DNA of 64,000 nt from Gammaproteobacteria bacterium (GTDB lineage Bacteria > Pseudomonadota > Gammaproteobacteria > Pseudomonadales > Azotimanducaceae). Every line of letters begins with the position of its first letter. Positions within the stretch are counted from its first letter, which is position 1. This document shows, piece by piece, positions 27,503 through 36,012 of the stretch. The notes under the pieces were generated by a model. That model worked only from the letters and a program-made list of their open reading frames with translations, did not search any database and was not told where the DNA came from. The DNA lies in contig JAPOWH010000003.1 of assembly GCA_026707735.1 (NCBI GenBank), positions 62,001 through 126,000 of the forward strand. Reading direction: 5' to 3'. The position numbers and the translations under genes are program-made.

Positions 27503-27761
27503 GACAAGCTCATTGCTCGAGTCCAGCCTTGACCCTTGATTTCCGGTTAAAGCTCGCGCGTGCCAACTTCAACGATTCAAGTTTCCACTGTACGTATGCT
27601 AGGTCTTGCGGGTGCCAAAAACACACTGTAAGCAAAGGTTTCACTCAGCTATTGTGCGCGGTTGCGCTGGGAGTCTGTTCCGACAGCACATCAATCCACC
27701 TAGTTGTACATCGACATTCACCTTCGACCGTTGGCTCAATAGCAACAAGTAAGGACGCCCA

Positions 27762-28217
27762 ATGACCTCAAGAAACGTAATTGCCAAAGCACAGATTCTG
27801 GTACGTAGACTGCGCGATGAAGTGTTCAACGCATTCGTTGACCCAGCCGTCATGAGCAAGTTCTGGTTGCATCGAAAAGACGAGGGCTTGCGAGAGGGCG
27901 AAACGATTGGGTGGTTCGTGGGAGATTCTTCGGATGCTCTGGAAATTGAGGTTCGAGTAAAGTTGGTTGAAACGCCATCTCGAATCGAGATCGAATGGGG
28001 TGTGGACAGCCGATTCACCAACGTGACTTGGAAGTTGCATGAACATGCATGCGATTGGACCCGGCTTGTGATCGAGGAGACAGGCTTCTTTGGATCCCGC
28101 GACGAGATCGTGTCTCAAGCGCTTGACTCAACGAGCGGATTCAATCAGGTGGTCGTCGCGCTAAAAGCGCTACTAGAGCACAATGCCGCAATCAACGTCG
28201 TTGCAGATCACATCTAG
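27762..28217 (+). CDS. SRPBCC/AHSA1-like protein
   Basis: 151 residues. The pattern V-F-N-A-F-V-D-P-A-V-M-S-K-F-W near the start, the G-W-F-V strand, I-E-I-E-W-G and the C-terminal long helix fit the START/AHSA1 (Activator of Hsp90 ATPase homologue) fold, a hydrophobic-cavity family. It is cytoplasmic and its ligand is unknown. It stands alone, convergent with the large cytochrome-type gene at 28285. Confidence 0.78.
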   Translation: MTSRNVIAKAQILVRRLRDEVFNAFVDPAVMSKFWLHRKDEGLREGETIGWFVGDSSDALEIEVRVKLVETPSRIEIEWGVDSRFTNVTWKLHEHACDWTRLVIEETGFFGSRDEIVSQALDSTSGFNQVVVALKALLEHNAAINVVADHI

Positions 28218-28284
28218 AGAGTAGGATCAAACAATCGGATCGAAAACGTTCTCGCCCTTCTCTTGTACGACGCAGCCAAGCGCC

Positions 28285-31200
28285 TCAGGGGGTGCCGCAT
28301 CCCTTTCCAACATAGAGACCAACGTCGTCTAGCGACACGTCTAGATCGCTTTGCGCGAAGGTAAAGCTCAATCTTGCGGTGCTGTCAGTTTCAGCAGCAA
28401 CAAATCTATGCTGAAATTCGTGGTACTGGTCTGTCAAGCTTGCGCCTGTGCCTCGAGTCGCGGCTCCAACCTCCGGCGTGTGACCAGTGCCCATCAGGCT
28501 TTGGTAGCGTCCATTGGGTCCGTCGGGACCAGTGTCCACATTGACTTCTATATACCGAAAGTCATTGGCCTTTGCCGTGTAGCAGAGCGAGTACTCGATG
28601 TCTTTGGATACCGCTACGTTGTGCAGTAGCTGCACGTGCCATGGGCGAATTGAAGACTCCAAAATCGTGATTTCTGCGGCCCCGTTCCATGAGACCGTGG
28701 CAATGTCGGAGTTAAACTCCCAGCTATTTTGGGAATCAAATGTACCTCCGCTAGAAATCAGGTTGGGGCTGTGCGCGGGCCATTCGTATGGGTAGACAAA
28801 GAATGGCATGTCGTTGCTGAACAAGCCTTTCTGATTCTGTAATTGGAGCATGTGCGCCCCGTGGCGGTAAGGAAGGTAGTCAAGCTGTACCAATATGATG
28901 TCGTTGTCGCAGTTTGGCAGAGCACCAGATTCGCATTTGACATGGCCGCCAACTTTTCGGCCATCTACGATGACATTGGCGTCCGCGAAAATGTACTTGC
29001 CCTGCAAACGAATGGCATCGTTCGCAACGAGCTCGGGGAACTCCGCCGGTCTTCCTCCTGGAAATTCCGGTCGCACGGGGAGTCCGAGCGGCCAAATGGT
29101 GGGTTGCGGATGTGCGTAGTCAACGTTTTCGCCCAATCTCGCCGTAATTGTCACTAGTGCCTCGCCGGATTCAGCAAGCGACAATAGTTCCTGTCGCGTA
29201 TAGTTGACCGAGCTATCCTTTTTGTTCTGGTAACGAGTATTTGCATACACAAGCTCAATCTCGTCCGCATCGTTTTCGTTCGCGATCAGAATGCCTTCTC
29301 CCTGAAGCAACACACCACCTTCATAAGCAGAAAATTCCAATGCGCGTAGCAGGTCCTCCGTAGTTTCGAGGCGAGCTGTAACTCGGTTCAGAGTAATTTG
29401 GCGTCCAAATGAACCTGTAAACCCAACACTTCCTTCTAGGATCATCTGAAACATCTTTGGATTTTGGGTAAAGCCGAAACGCTCGGGAAATCCCTGCGTA
29501 TCGCCTTTGACCCGGTCGGCGAAGAAGAAGCGGTTCTGCGGCGCATTCTTCCAGCGATCGGCAGCTCCTCGCCAGGAGGGAAGATCCATTCCGCTTCCAC
29601 CCATATTGGTAGTTGTCCAATGGGGCAAGAGATGGCAATTCCCGCATTGGTCCACATTGTGAAAATCGTTGACACCTTCTAGTGCCAACAGTGTCATTTC
29701 GTTCGTGTACGGCCGTTCGACCGAAGGCGGGTACGGCACACTCAGAAGATACTTCGACAGGGCACGACGTTCCTCAGCTGACAGTTTCCCGAGATTCCCT
29801 TCGTCGTTGACTTCGCAATCCTCCTGATCGCACATGGTCGTCGCGAGAGACACGTCAACAAGATGAAGAGTGCAGGATTCTTCGTCTTCAAGCTCGCAGT
29901 TGGGATCTAGGTGGGCGTAGGTGCTCGCTGTGTTAACGCCTCCAAACGGATCTCCCAGCGTTCCGTCCCAGTGATAGGGTGCAGTTCCTCGCAAGCCGCG
30001 GATGTCTTGAACCAATCGAGGCTGGATTTGGTCGCATCCCGCATCGCAAAGTGGAGCATCGAGAACCCAGAGCAATTGATCAGTATGTCCGTCTGGATGG
30101 CAACTAGCGCATGCGAATGTCCCTGTTGATGACGCGTGGGCGCTGTTAAAAGCTATTCGGCCAGCCTTCAACTCCTCTTCTGTGGGGTCGTCGAGCGCGA
30201 TCGTTGAGATAAGCTGAGGATCGGATCGATTCATCAAGTCCACATACGACACAGAATTGGCGAGGGCGTTCAGCACCCACGCGCCCTCAAGTGCACCCGT
30301 CTCATCGTGGACTAGCGTCAGTCCCCGTGGAATGGCCTCAACGTCAACACGTCCCAGGATCTCTCCAGTTGTCGCTTCCATTGTGAATACCATGTTCGAA
30401 GCGGCTGCGGTTGCGACCAACGTCGAGTCGTCCTTGCTCACCTGAATGCCAAACGGAGTGGCTAGTGCCATGCCGGGCTCTGGATTTTCTGGTGGAAGTG
30501 GTTCGAGTTCTATGAACTCCGGCGTGCCACACTCATTCCCTGTGCAGTCGACCTTGGTGATTTGATTAAGGAACGCTCGGTTTTCCAGCTCCTTTAAGCC
30601 ATGTTTTTCTGTGCCAGCCTTTCCGTTGGCATCGTTTCTGGCTTCCGCCTGCGCGACAAACACGTGGCCCTTTGAGTCCACAGCTATACCGTACAGTAGC
30701 GTGCCTAGAGTATCGACAACTTCGATTAGCTCGTCCGTGATTGTGCTGTAGACGTACAGGTCTCGATCAGGAATGTCGGGATGCCGAATGATGTCCGCGA
30801 CATAGCCAAGCGAGAGGCTCTGTTCCTTGCCTCCTGGTGCTTCCACGACATGCGCAATTGCGTCGAAGGTACAGTCCTCCTCATCTAGATTCTCGGGATA
30901 GCAACCGGATATTGCCGTCTGATTATTGGACTCGAAGGGAATCACAAACAGGCGATTTCCTTCAATAGCTATAGCCCTCGGATCCTGCGCGGTGACGTTC
31001 AATCGCTTCGTGACTGTGCGTGTAGCCACGTCGACGACCGCAATTTGATTGGTGGACGACAGTGCAACGTAGGCCTTGTCATCGCTAGCAAAAGCGACTC
31101 CCACAGGTTCGTCGAATCGGGTGGATTTCGTCGCTTGATCGAACACTTGAATGGTGTGGAGGACTTGGTTGAACGACTTGCTCGTTGGGTCAGAGTCAAT

Positions 31201-31656
31201 AACGCTCACTGAATCGGATACGTGATTGGAGACCCAGACTTCGCTTCCATCCGGTCGAATGGCTATGCAGACAGGATCAATTCCGACATGAATTCGATCA
31301 ATGACCTTTCGAGTTTGGGAGTCAATGACATCGACCGTATCGGCTGGAGTATTGGCGACATAAACAAGTGACCCATCGGGCAATAGCCCGATTGGATTGG
31401 AATGCGGACTGTCAAATGTAAGATGTCCGGGAAATCCAAAGGCCTCAGCATCGTCCATGTTCGCTTCCTGCAATGACACCGGAAATTGCATCAATCCAGC
31501 GCCGCCAAAGCAACTGGCAAGCAATAGAGCGCATCCCAATGCGCTCAGCCATGGCCACTTCTTGCGAATAAACTGGGTCCCGAGCAGATTGGTAGTAGTG
31601 CTATCGCATTGCTGACAAACGCGTGCCTTATGACTCTTTTCGTTCACACAGAACAC
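28285..31656 (-). CDS. Large lipoprotein: YVTN-type propeller plus di-haem cytochrome region
   Basis: 1123 residues. A 30-residue Cys-containing head precedes a signal with lipobox L-L-A-S-C (C49). Beta-propeller repeats of the YVTN/NHL type fill about 85-460 (V-Y-V-A-N-T-P-A-D-T-V-D-V-I-D, V-W-V-S-N-H-V-S-D-S-V). Two haem-binding sites follow: C516-A-S-C-H520 and C671-G-N-C-H675, in a region like MauG/di-haem cytochrome c peroxidases. The C-terminal 200 residues are beta-rich, resembling a carbohydrate-binding module. It is probably surface-exposed or periplasmic and electron-transferring. It is divergent from a TlpA-type thioredoxin gene, which could help keep haem-site cysteines reduced. 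Confidence 0.82.
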   Translation of the reverse strand: MFCVNEKSHKARVCQQCDSTTTNLLGTQFIRKKWPWLSALGCALLLASCFGGAGLMQFPVSLQEANMDDAEAFGFPGHLTFDSPHSNPIGLLPDGSLVYVANTPADTVDVIDSQTRKVIDRIHVGIDPVCIAIRPDGSEVWVSNHVSDSVSVIDSDPTSKSFNQVLHTIQVFDQATKSTRFDEPVGVAFASDDKAYVALSSTNQIAVVDVATRTVTKRLNVTAQDPRAIAIEGNRLFVIPFESNNQTAISGCYPENLDEEDCTFDAIAHVVEAPGGKEQSLSLGYVADIIRHPDIPDRDLYVYSTITDELIEVVDTLGTLLYGIAVDSKGHVFVAQAEARNDANGKAGTEKHGLKELENRAFLNQITKVDCTGNECGTPEFIELEPLPPENPEPGMALATPFGIQVSKDDSTLVATAAASNMVFTMEATTGEILGRVDVEAIPRGLTLVHDETGALEGAWVLNALANSVSYVDLMNRSDPQLISTIALDDPTEEELKAGRIAFNSAHASSTGTFACASCHPDGHTDQLLWVLDAPLCDAGCDQIQPRLVQDIRGLRGTAPYHWDGTLGDPFGGVNTASTYAHLDPNCELEDEESCTLHLVDVSLATTMCDQEDCEVNDEGNLGKLSAEERRALSKYLLSVPYPPSVERPYTNEMTLLALEGVNDFHNVDQCGNCHLLPHWTTTNMGGSGMDLPSWRGAADRWKNAPQNRFFFADRVKGDTQGFPERFGFTQNPKMFQMILEGSVGFTGSFGRQITLNRVTARLETTEDLLRALEFSAYEGGVLLQGEGILIANENDADEIELVYANTRYQNKKDSSVNYTRQELLSLAESGEALVTITARLGENVDYAHPQPTIWPLGLPVRPEFPGGRPAEFPELVANDAIRLQGKYIFADANVIVDGRKVGGHVKCESGALPNCDNDIILVQLDYLPYRHGAHMLQLQNQKGLFSNDMPFFVYPYEWPAHSPNLISSGGTFDSQNSWEFNSDIATVSWNGAAEITILESSIRPWHVQLLHNVAVSKDIEYSLCYTAKANDFRYIEVNVDTGPDGPNGRYQSLMGTGHTPEVGAATRGTGASLTDQYHEFQHRFVAAETDSTARLSFTFAQSDLDVSLDDVGLYVGKGCGTP

Positions 31657-31790
31657 TCCTCGCTAGTGTTCCTAGGAAGCGTCAATCCAAGTTTATTGAA
31701 ACTGAAGGAGAAATTCTCATTTAATTCGCGATTTGCACGTTTGCATTAGTGCATAATGAGCCGTGGCAGCATTAATTTAGGCTTGTTCCA

Positions 31791-32468
31791 GTGAAAGTGA
31801 TGTATAGACTTCTTGTATTGGGAACTGTCGCAATTCTGCTGACAGCCTGCGGCACAAATCGACCACAGGATTCCAAGTCCGATGATCAAGATGCCATTGC
31901 GGCAAACTCCGCCTCGAGCAGAACCGCCAGCTGTAGGGGAGTTGCCACAATGGAAAAGCCTTGGAGTCCAGCGACAATTCTGCTCAATTTCGTACAGGAT
32001 GACAGGCTTCGAGCAGGTACGAAAGCTCCGGAGTTCACGCTACCCGACCTAACAGGAGAGGAAACTGCGCTCTACGATGTGATCGACGAGAACGAAGTCG
32101 TGCTCATCAACTTCTGGGCTTCTTGGTGCGCTCCGTGCATCAAGAAAATTCCAGACCTTAAGAAACTACACGCCAATCACGGAGGCAAGGGATTCGAAAT
32201 CGTTTCCGTTTCAATCGACCGCGACTACGATGACTGGAAGGAAGCATCGAATGAGCATGAACTTCCGTGGATAGATCTAAGGGATACTGCAAACCGAAGT
32301 GAGGGAGTATCCGGCGACTACGCCATTGAGGCAATTCCTGCAACTCTTGTGTTGGATTCGAGCGGCTGCATTCAGCATACCTACATGCCATTTAATCAGT
32401 TGGACCGCCATTTGAGTTCGATTCTTGTTGACGAATCTGAAATGGAGGAATCCGAATCGACTATTTGA
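31791..32468 (+). CDS. TlpA-type thioredoxin lipoprotein
   Basis: 225 residues. Lipobox T-A-C with C20 and a short linker. The thioredoxin domain has W-A-S-W-C-A-P-C (active site 112-116) and cis-Pro A-I-P-A-T-L. The core closely follows the C-terminal domain of the protein at 23670 (both have A-P-E-F-T-L, A-L-Y-D-V, H-E-L-P-W), so it looks like a paralogue lacking the DUF4369-like front. Starts are GTG at 31791 or ATG at 31800. It is divergent from the cytochrome lipoprotein, 134 bases away. Confidence 0.88.
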   Translation: MKVMYRLLVLGTVAILLTACGTNRPQDSKSDDQDAIAANSASSRTASCRGVATMEKPWSPATILLNFVQDDRLRAGTKAPEFTLPDLTGEETALYDVIDENEVVLINFWASWCAPCIKKIPDLKKLHANHGGKGFEIVSVSIDRDYDDWKEASNEHELPWIDLRDTANRSEGVSGDYAIEAIPATLVLDSSGCIQHTYMPFNQLDRHLSSILVDESEMEESESTI

Positions 32469-32511
32469 CACGGGAAGTCCAAGTTTTTACTACGCCAATT
32501 CGAGATCTCAA

Positions 32512-32538
32512 TTGCTTGCGCAGCGTATGTGATACAGT
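32512..32538 (+). promoter_or_regulatory. Possible promoter of the ATP-grasp operon
   Basis: TTGCTT (32512-32517) is followed after 15 bases by TACAGT (32533-32538), preceded by a TG that would make an extended minus 10. It lies about 60 bases before the proposed start of the ATP-grasp gene. Confidence 0.3.
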
Positions 32539-32586
32539 GTCGTCGCAAGGCTTGAAATTAGACTAGATTCGCAGATTTTGGGCCGT

Positions 32587-32592
32587 AGGGGG
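32587..32592 (+). promoter_or_regulatory. Ribosome-binding site before the ATC start of the ATP-grasp gene
   Basis: AGGGGG lies 8 bases before ATC at 32601. An in-frame TAG at 32586-32588 excludes any longer start, and no in-frame ATG, GTG or TTG lies between it and 32646. Confidence 0.45.
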
Positions 32593-32600
32593 GATGGCCT

Positions 32601-34034
32601 ATCGAATTCAATTCCTACGATCACAACGACGTCTTCTACGACGAGATGTTCAAGACATCGCGTGATCCGCACTCCCATTGCCAACGCCTGCTCGACGAAT
32701 TGACCTCCATGTCCGTGGAGGAATTGGACAGTGTGCAGGAGAGAGTGACTAGGACGTTCTCTAGCCAGAGCATTTCCTTCACTCTGTACGGCGAAGACGA
32801 GACAACCGAGCGCATAATCCCCATAGATTGCATTCCACGAATACTTTCCGCAGCAGAGTGGGACCATCTTGAAGCGGGGTTGAAGCAACGGGTGGCAGCT
32901 CTCAACCATTTCATTGTGGATGTCTACGGCAAGTGCCGCATTCTCGATGAAGGCGTGATTCCCGTTGACGTGGTGAAAGGATGTCCGCAGTATCGAATCG
33001 AAATGTACAACGTGCAGATTCCGCTCGATGCTCCCGTAGGAGTTTGCGGCACCGACCTAGTCCGAACTCAGGACGGTTTTCGCGTTCTGGAAGACAACTT
33101 GCGCGTGCCCTCGGGCGTGTCCTACATGATCGCCAACCGCCAAGCTACAAAAACGAATTTTAGAGAGGTATACCGAGACTATCGCGTGCGTGAAGTCGAG
33201 CAATATGGGCAATTCCTATACGAAACGCTTTGCGAGTTCGATCCAACTGGCAAGGAAGATCCGAGCATTGCTTTGCTCACACCGGGAGTGTTCAATTCAG
33301 CGTTTTACGAGCACATGTTTCTCGCCGACGAAATCGGAGCAGAACTTGTTGAAGGAAGAGACCTCTTGGTCAACGACGGGTACGTGTACATGCGAACGAC
33401 GTCAGGACTGCGGAGGGTCGACGTCATCTACAGACGAATAGACGACGATTTCTTGGATCCTCTGTTTTTCCGCGAAGACTCCATGCTAGGTGTTCCCGGA
33501 CTCATGCACGCATATCGAAAGGGAAACGTTGCGCTGGTCAACGCTCCAGGGACTGGCGTTGCGGACGACAAATCTGTATACGCGTATGTTCCGGACATGA
33601 TTCGCTACTACCTGGCTGAGGAACCTTTGCTGCAAAATGTGGAGACATATCTCTGTCGTTTTCCAAAGGACCTGGAGTACACGCTCGACAATCTCGACAA
33701 GCTGGTGGTCAAGCCAGTTGGCGGATCAGGTGGCTACGGTCTATTCATAGGATCGCAAGCCAGTCCAGAGGAACGCAACGCCTTTGTCGAGAAACTTCAG
33801 GATGAACCGAAAAACTACATAGCGCAGCCGGAATTGGCTCTGTCACGAGCGCCCTGCTGGATTGATCGCCGATTGGAACCGCGGTGTGTAGATCTGAGAC
33901 CGTTTGTCCTTACTGGCAAGACTTCTCGACTAGTTGGAGGAGCCTTCTGCCGCATCGCCCTTCCTAAAGACAGCATCGTCGTCAATTCGAGCCAGGGTGG
34001 GGGAGCTAAGGACGTCTGGGTGGTGGAAGGATAG
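32601..34034 (+). CDS. Circularly permuted ATP-grasp protein
   Basis: 477 residues if started at ATC 32601, or 462 from ATG 32646. The upstream codons encode I-E-F-N-S-Y-D-H-N-D-V-F-Y-D-E before the Met, matching the conserved F-Y-D-E-M opening of this family, so they are probably translated. Core motifs include G-T-D-L-V-R, E-D-N-L-R-V-P-S-G-V-S-Y, V-V-K-P-V-G-G-S-G-G-Y-G (ATP-grasp loop) and F-V-L-T-G. The family (DUF404/DUF407) is predicted to form amide bonds on peptides and always travels with alpha-E and transglutaminase genes, as here. The following gene overlaps its stop by one base. Confidence 0.85.
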   Translation: MEFNSYDHNDVFYDEMFKTSRDPHSHCQRLLDELTSMSVEELDSVQERVTRTFSSQSISFTLYGEDETTERIIPIDCIPRILSAAEWDHLEAGLKQRVAALNHFIVDVYGKCRILDEGVIPVDVVKGCPQYRIEMYNVQIPLDAPVGVCGTDLVRTQDGFRVLEDNLRVPSGVSYMIANRQATKTNFREVYRDYRVREVEQYGQFLYETLCEFDPTGKEDPSIALLTPGVFNSAFYEHMFLADEIGAELVEGRDLLVNDGYVYMRTTSGLRRVDVIYRRIDDDFLDPLFFREDSMLGVPGLMHAYRKGNVALVNAPGTGVADDKSVYAYVPDMIRYYLAEEPLLQNVETYLCRFPKDLEYTLDNLDKLVVKPVGGSGGYGLFIGSQASPEERNAFVEKLQDEPKNYIAQPELALSRAPCWIDRRLEPRCVDLRPFVLTGKTSRLVGGAFCRIALPKDSIVVNSSQGGGAKDVWVVEG

Positions 34035-35014
34035 TGCTGTCTCGCAGTGCTCAAGGTCTTTATTGGATAGGGCGCTACCTAAAGCGCGCCGAGCACATCA
34101 GCCGTCTGATGGAGCAGCAAATCGCCGCGTTGGTGGATCGTCCACTCTCGCACATCTACTTTGGCTGGGCTCGTCTATATTCCCACTTGAGGGTTTCGTC
34201 GCCTGTGGCAGCCCTCAGAGACTGGTCGAAAGAAGCGGACGGATGGGGATTGGCGGACTCGTTCACATTGGCTGACGACTTGACCTTCACTCGATCAAAC
34301 GAGTATTCCATTTGCAGTTGCTTCGAAATGGGGCGCGAAAACGCTCGACAGATTCGTCATTGCGTCAGTTCCGAAATGTGGATCTGCCTGAACCGCTCGT
34401 ATCAGCACATGCGGGATCAGCACATCGAGGACATCTGGGCGACCGACCCTCAACAGTTCTACGCTGATGTTGTGCAGGACGTCAATACGTTCATGGGAGT
34501 CGCTTCGGCCACACTCTACCGCGATGAAGGGTGGGAGTTTCTTCAGATAGGGCGGATGATTGAACACGCACAGCTCATGTGCTCCCTGCTGGTTTTCCAA
34601 ACCACGGAATCTTCAGAGGAAAAGTATGGCGACCTCGAGAATTACGACTGGAGCAGCCTGCTGCATTGCTTTCAAGCGGACGAAGCCTACCAGCACTACT
34701 TCGGATTGAACATACAGGCATCCAACGTACTCAACATGCTGGTTACGGACAAGAAACTGCCGAACTCCGTATATTTTTCCTTGGAGCAAATCGGCAACCG
34801 ACTGAACGAGCTGGGCGACGCGCCAGGCAAACGAAACGGAGCAACTGCCAACCGATTTGCAGGACGACTCACATCAGTACTGAACTACGAGTGGCCAGAC
34901 GCGGAAGACAAGAAGCGAATGATTGTGCTGCTTGAGAATCTATCGATGCGACTTCACGAGTACATTTCCTCAGCATGGTTCAACTACGAGATTGATGACA
35001 CAGCGAGAATCTAG
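34034..35014 (+). CDS. Alpha-E domain protein (DUF403)
   Basis: 326 residues, all alpha-helical. The opening M-L-S-R-S-A-Q-G-L-Y-W-I-G-R-Y-L-K-R-A-E is the family's signature. Further motifs are N-A-R-Q-I-R and F-L-Q-I-G-R-M-I-E-H-A-Q. Its GTG start overlaps the ATP-grasp stop. Families of this type are predicted partners of the permuted ATP-grasp enzyme in peptide tagging or modification. It overlaps the transglutaminase gene by 20 bases. Confidence 0.9.
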   Translation: MLSRSAQGLYWIGRYLKRAEHISRLMEQQIAALVDRPLSHIYFGWARLYSHLRVSSPVAALRDWSKEADGWGLADSFTLADDLTFTRSNEYSICSCFEMGRENARQIRHCVSSEMWICLNRSYQHMRDQHIEDIWATDPQQFYADVVQDVNTFMGVASATLYRDEGWEFLQIGRMIEHAQLMCSLLVFQTTESSEEKYGDLENYDWSSLLHCFQADEAYQHYFGLNIQASNVLNMLVTDKKLPNSVYFSLEQIGNRLNELGDAPGKRNGATANRFAGRLTSVLNYEWPDAEDKKRMIVLLENLSMRLHEYISSAWFNYEIDDTARI

Positions 35015-35900
35015 CGGCGTCTCGGACGAAGTCCAATACGAGATCGTTCATACCACTCGCTACACCTATGATGAGACGAAACGCTCAAGCGTGATGTCTC
35101 TTTGTATGAAACCACGCGAGGAAATTGGGCAAAAACTCGTTAGCTACAGCTTGTCGATCGATCCCGAATCCCTGATTGATGTAGACATGGACATCTTCGG
35201 AAACTCTCGTCACATGTTTGACATTCACCGACCTCACGAGCACCTGACGATAACAAGCACCGCAACGGTCTCTCGCACAAGCCGACAATCGTCGAGCGAT
35301 GATCTGGAGACAACTCAATGGAACGAGCTGAGGACATACGAAAATGATTGGCGGCATTGGGAGTACTTGCAACCAAGCGAACTGACACGAACCAGTGCGG
35401 ATCTACGAGATTGGATCAAGCAACTCGGCGAACTGTGCCTCGAGAGCCCGTACGAATTTCTCAAGTCTCTGGAGCGCCGACTCTCGGAATCGATCACGTA
35501 TCGACCCGGACGGACCACCATAGAGTCAACCGTTGACGACATTCTGCTGCATCGGGAGGGCGTGTGTCAGGACATTTCACAGCTCATGATCGCCATTTCC
35601 CGCGCGTGGGGCATTCCTTCCCGCTACGTCTCAGGCTATCTCTACGATGAACCAGGCGAAACACGGCACTTTGCCGACAACGCCACCCACGCTTGGGTGG
35701 AGTGCATGATTCCCGAATTCGGATGGTGCTCTTTCGACCCCACAAATCCCGACGCATCGGAAATTGCCCGCATAGCTGTGGGCTACGGACGGGATTATCG
35801 AGACGTTCCTCCGGTAAAGGGCATCACCATGGGAGAAGGGTCAACGGACATGGATGTCAACGTGATAGTGTTGAGGGTTAGAAGCCAATCACGTGGGTGA
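34995..35900 (+). CDS. Transglutaminase-like cysteine peptidase
   Basis: 301 residues from ATG 34995; a longer in-frame start at 34923 would lie inside the previous gene and adds non-conserved sequence. The N-terminal beta domain contains H-T-T-R-Y-T-Y-D. The catalytic triad is C191 (G-V-C-Q-D), H232 (T-H-A-W-V-E) and D248 (F-D-P-T-N). No signal peptide, so cytoplasmic. It is the expected third member of the ATP-grasp/alpha-E/transglutaminase cassette; it probably hydrolyses or transfers amide bonds made by the ATP-grasp enzyme. The in-vivo substrate is unknown. Confidence 0.9.
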   Translation: MTQRESSGVSDEVQYEIVHTTRYTYDETKRSSVMSLCMKPREEIGQKLVSYSLSIDPESLIDVDMDIFGNSRHMFDIHRPHEHLTITSTATVSRTSRQSSSDDLETTQWNELRTYENDWRHWEYLQPSELTRTSADLRDWIKQLGELCLESPYEFLKSLERRLSESITYRPGRTTIESTVDDILLHREGVCQDISQLMIAISRAWGIPSRYVSGYLYDEPGETRHFADNATHAWVECMIPEFGWCSFDPTNPDASEIARIAVGYGRDYRDVPPVKGITMGEGSTDMDVNVIVLRVRSQSRG

Positions 35901-36012
35901 AGCGTCCAAGTGATACCATTTGCAGGCGCAAACTGCCAACGATGTATACAACGTGGTTTAAATTGGCATGCGTGAACCAATCGGCAGGTCTAGGATTCAA
36001 ATTTCGTAGCAC

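Noticed and set aside
27641-28021. 126-codon minus-strand frame over the SRPBCC gene
   Set aside because: The plus-strand SRPBCC frame has family motifs; this one has none.
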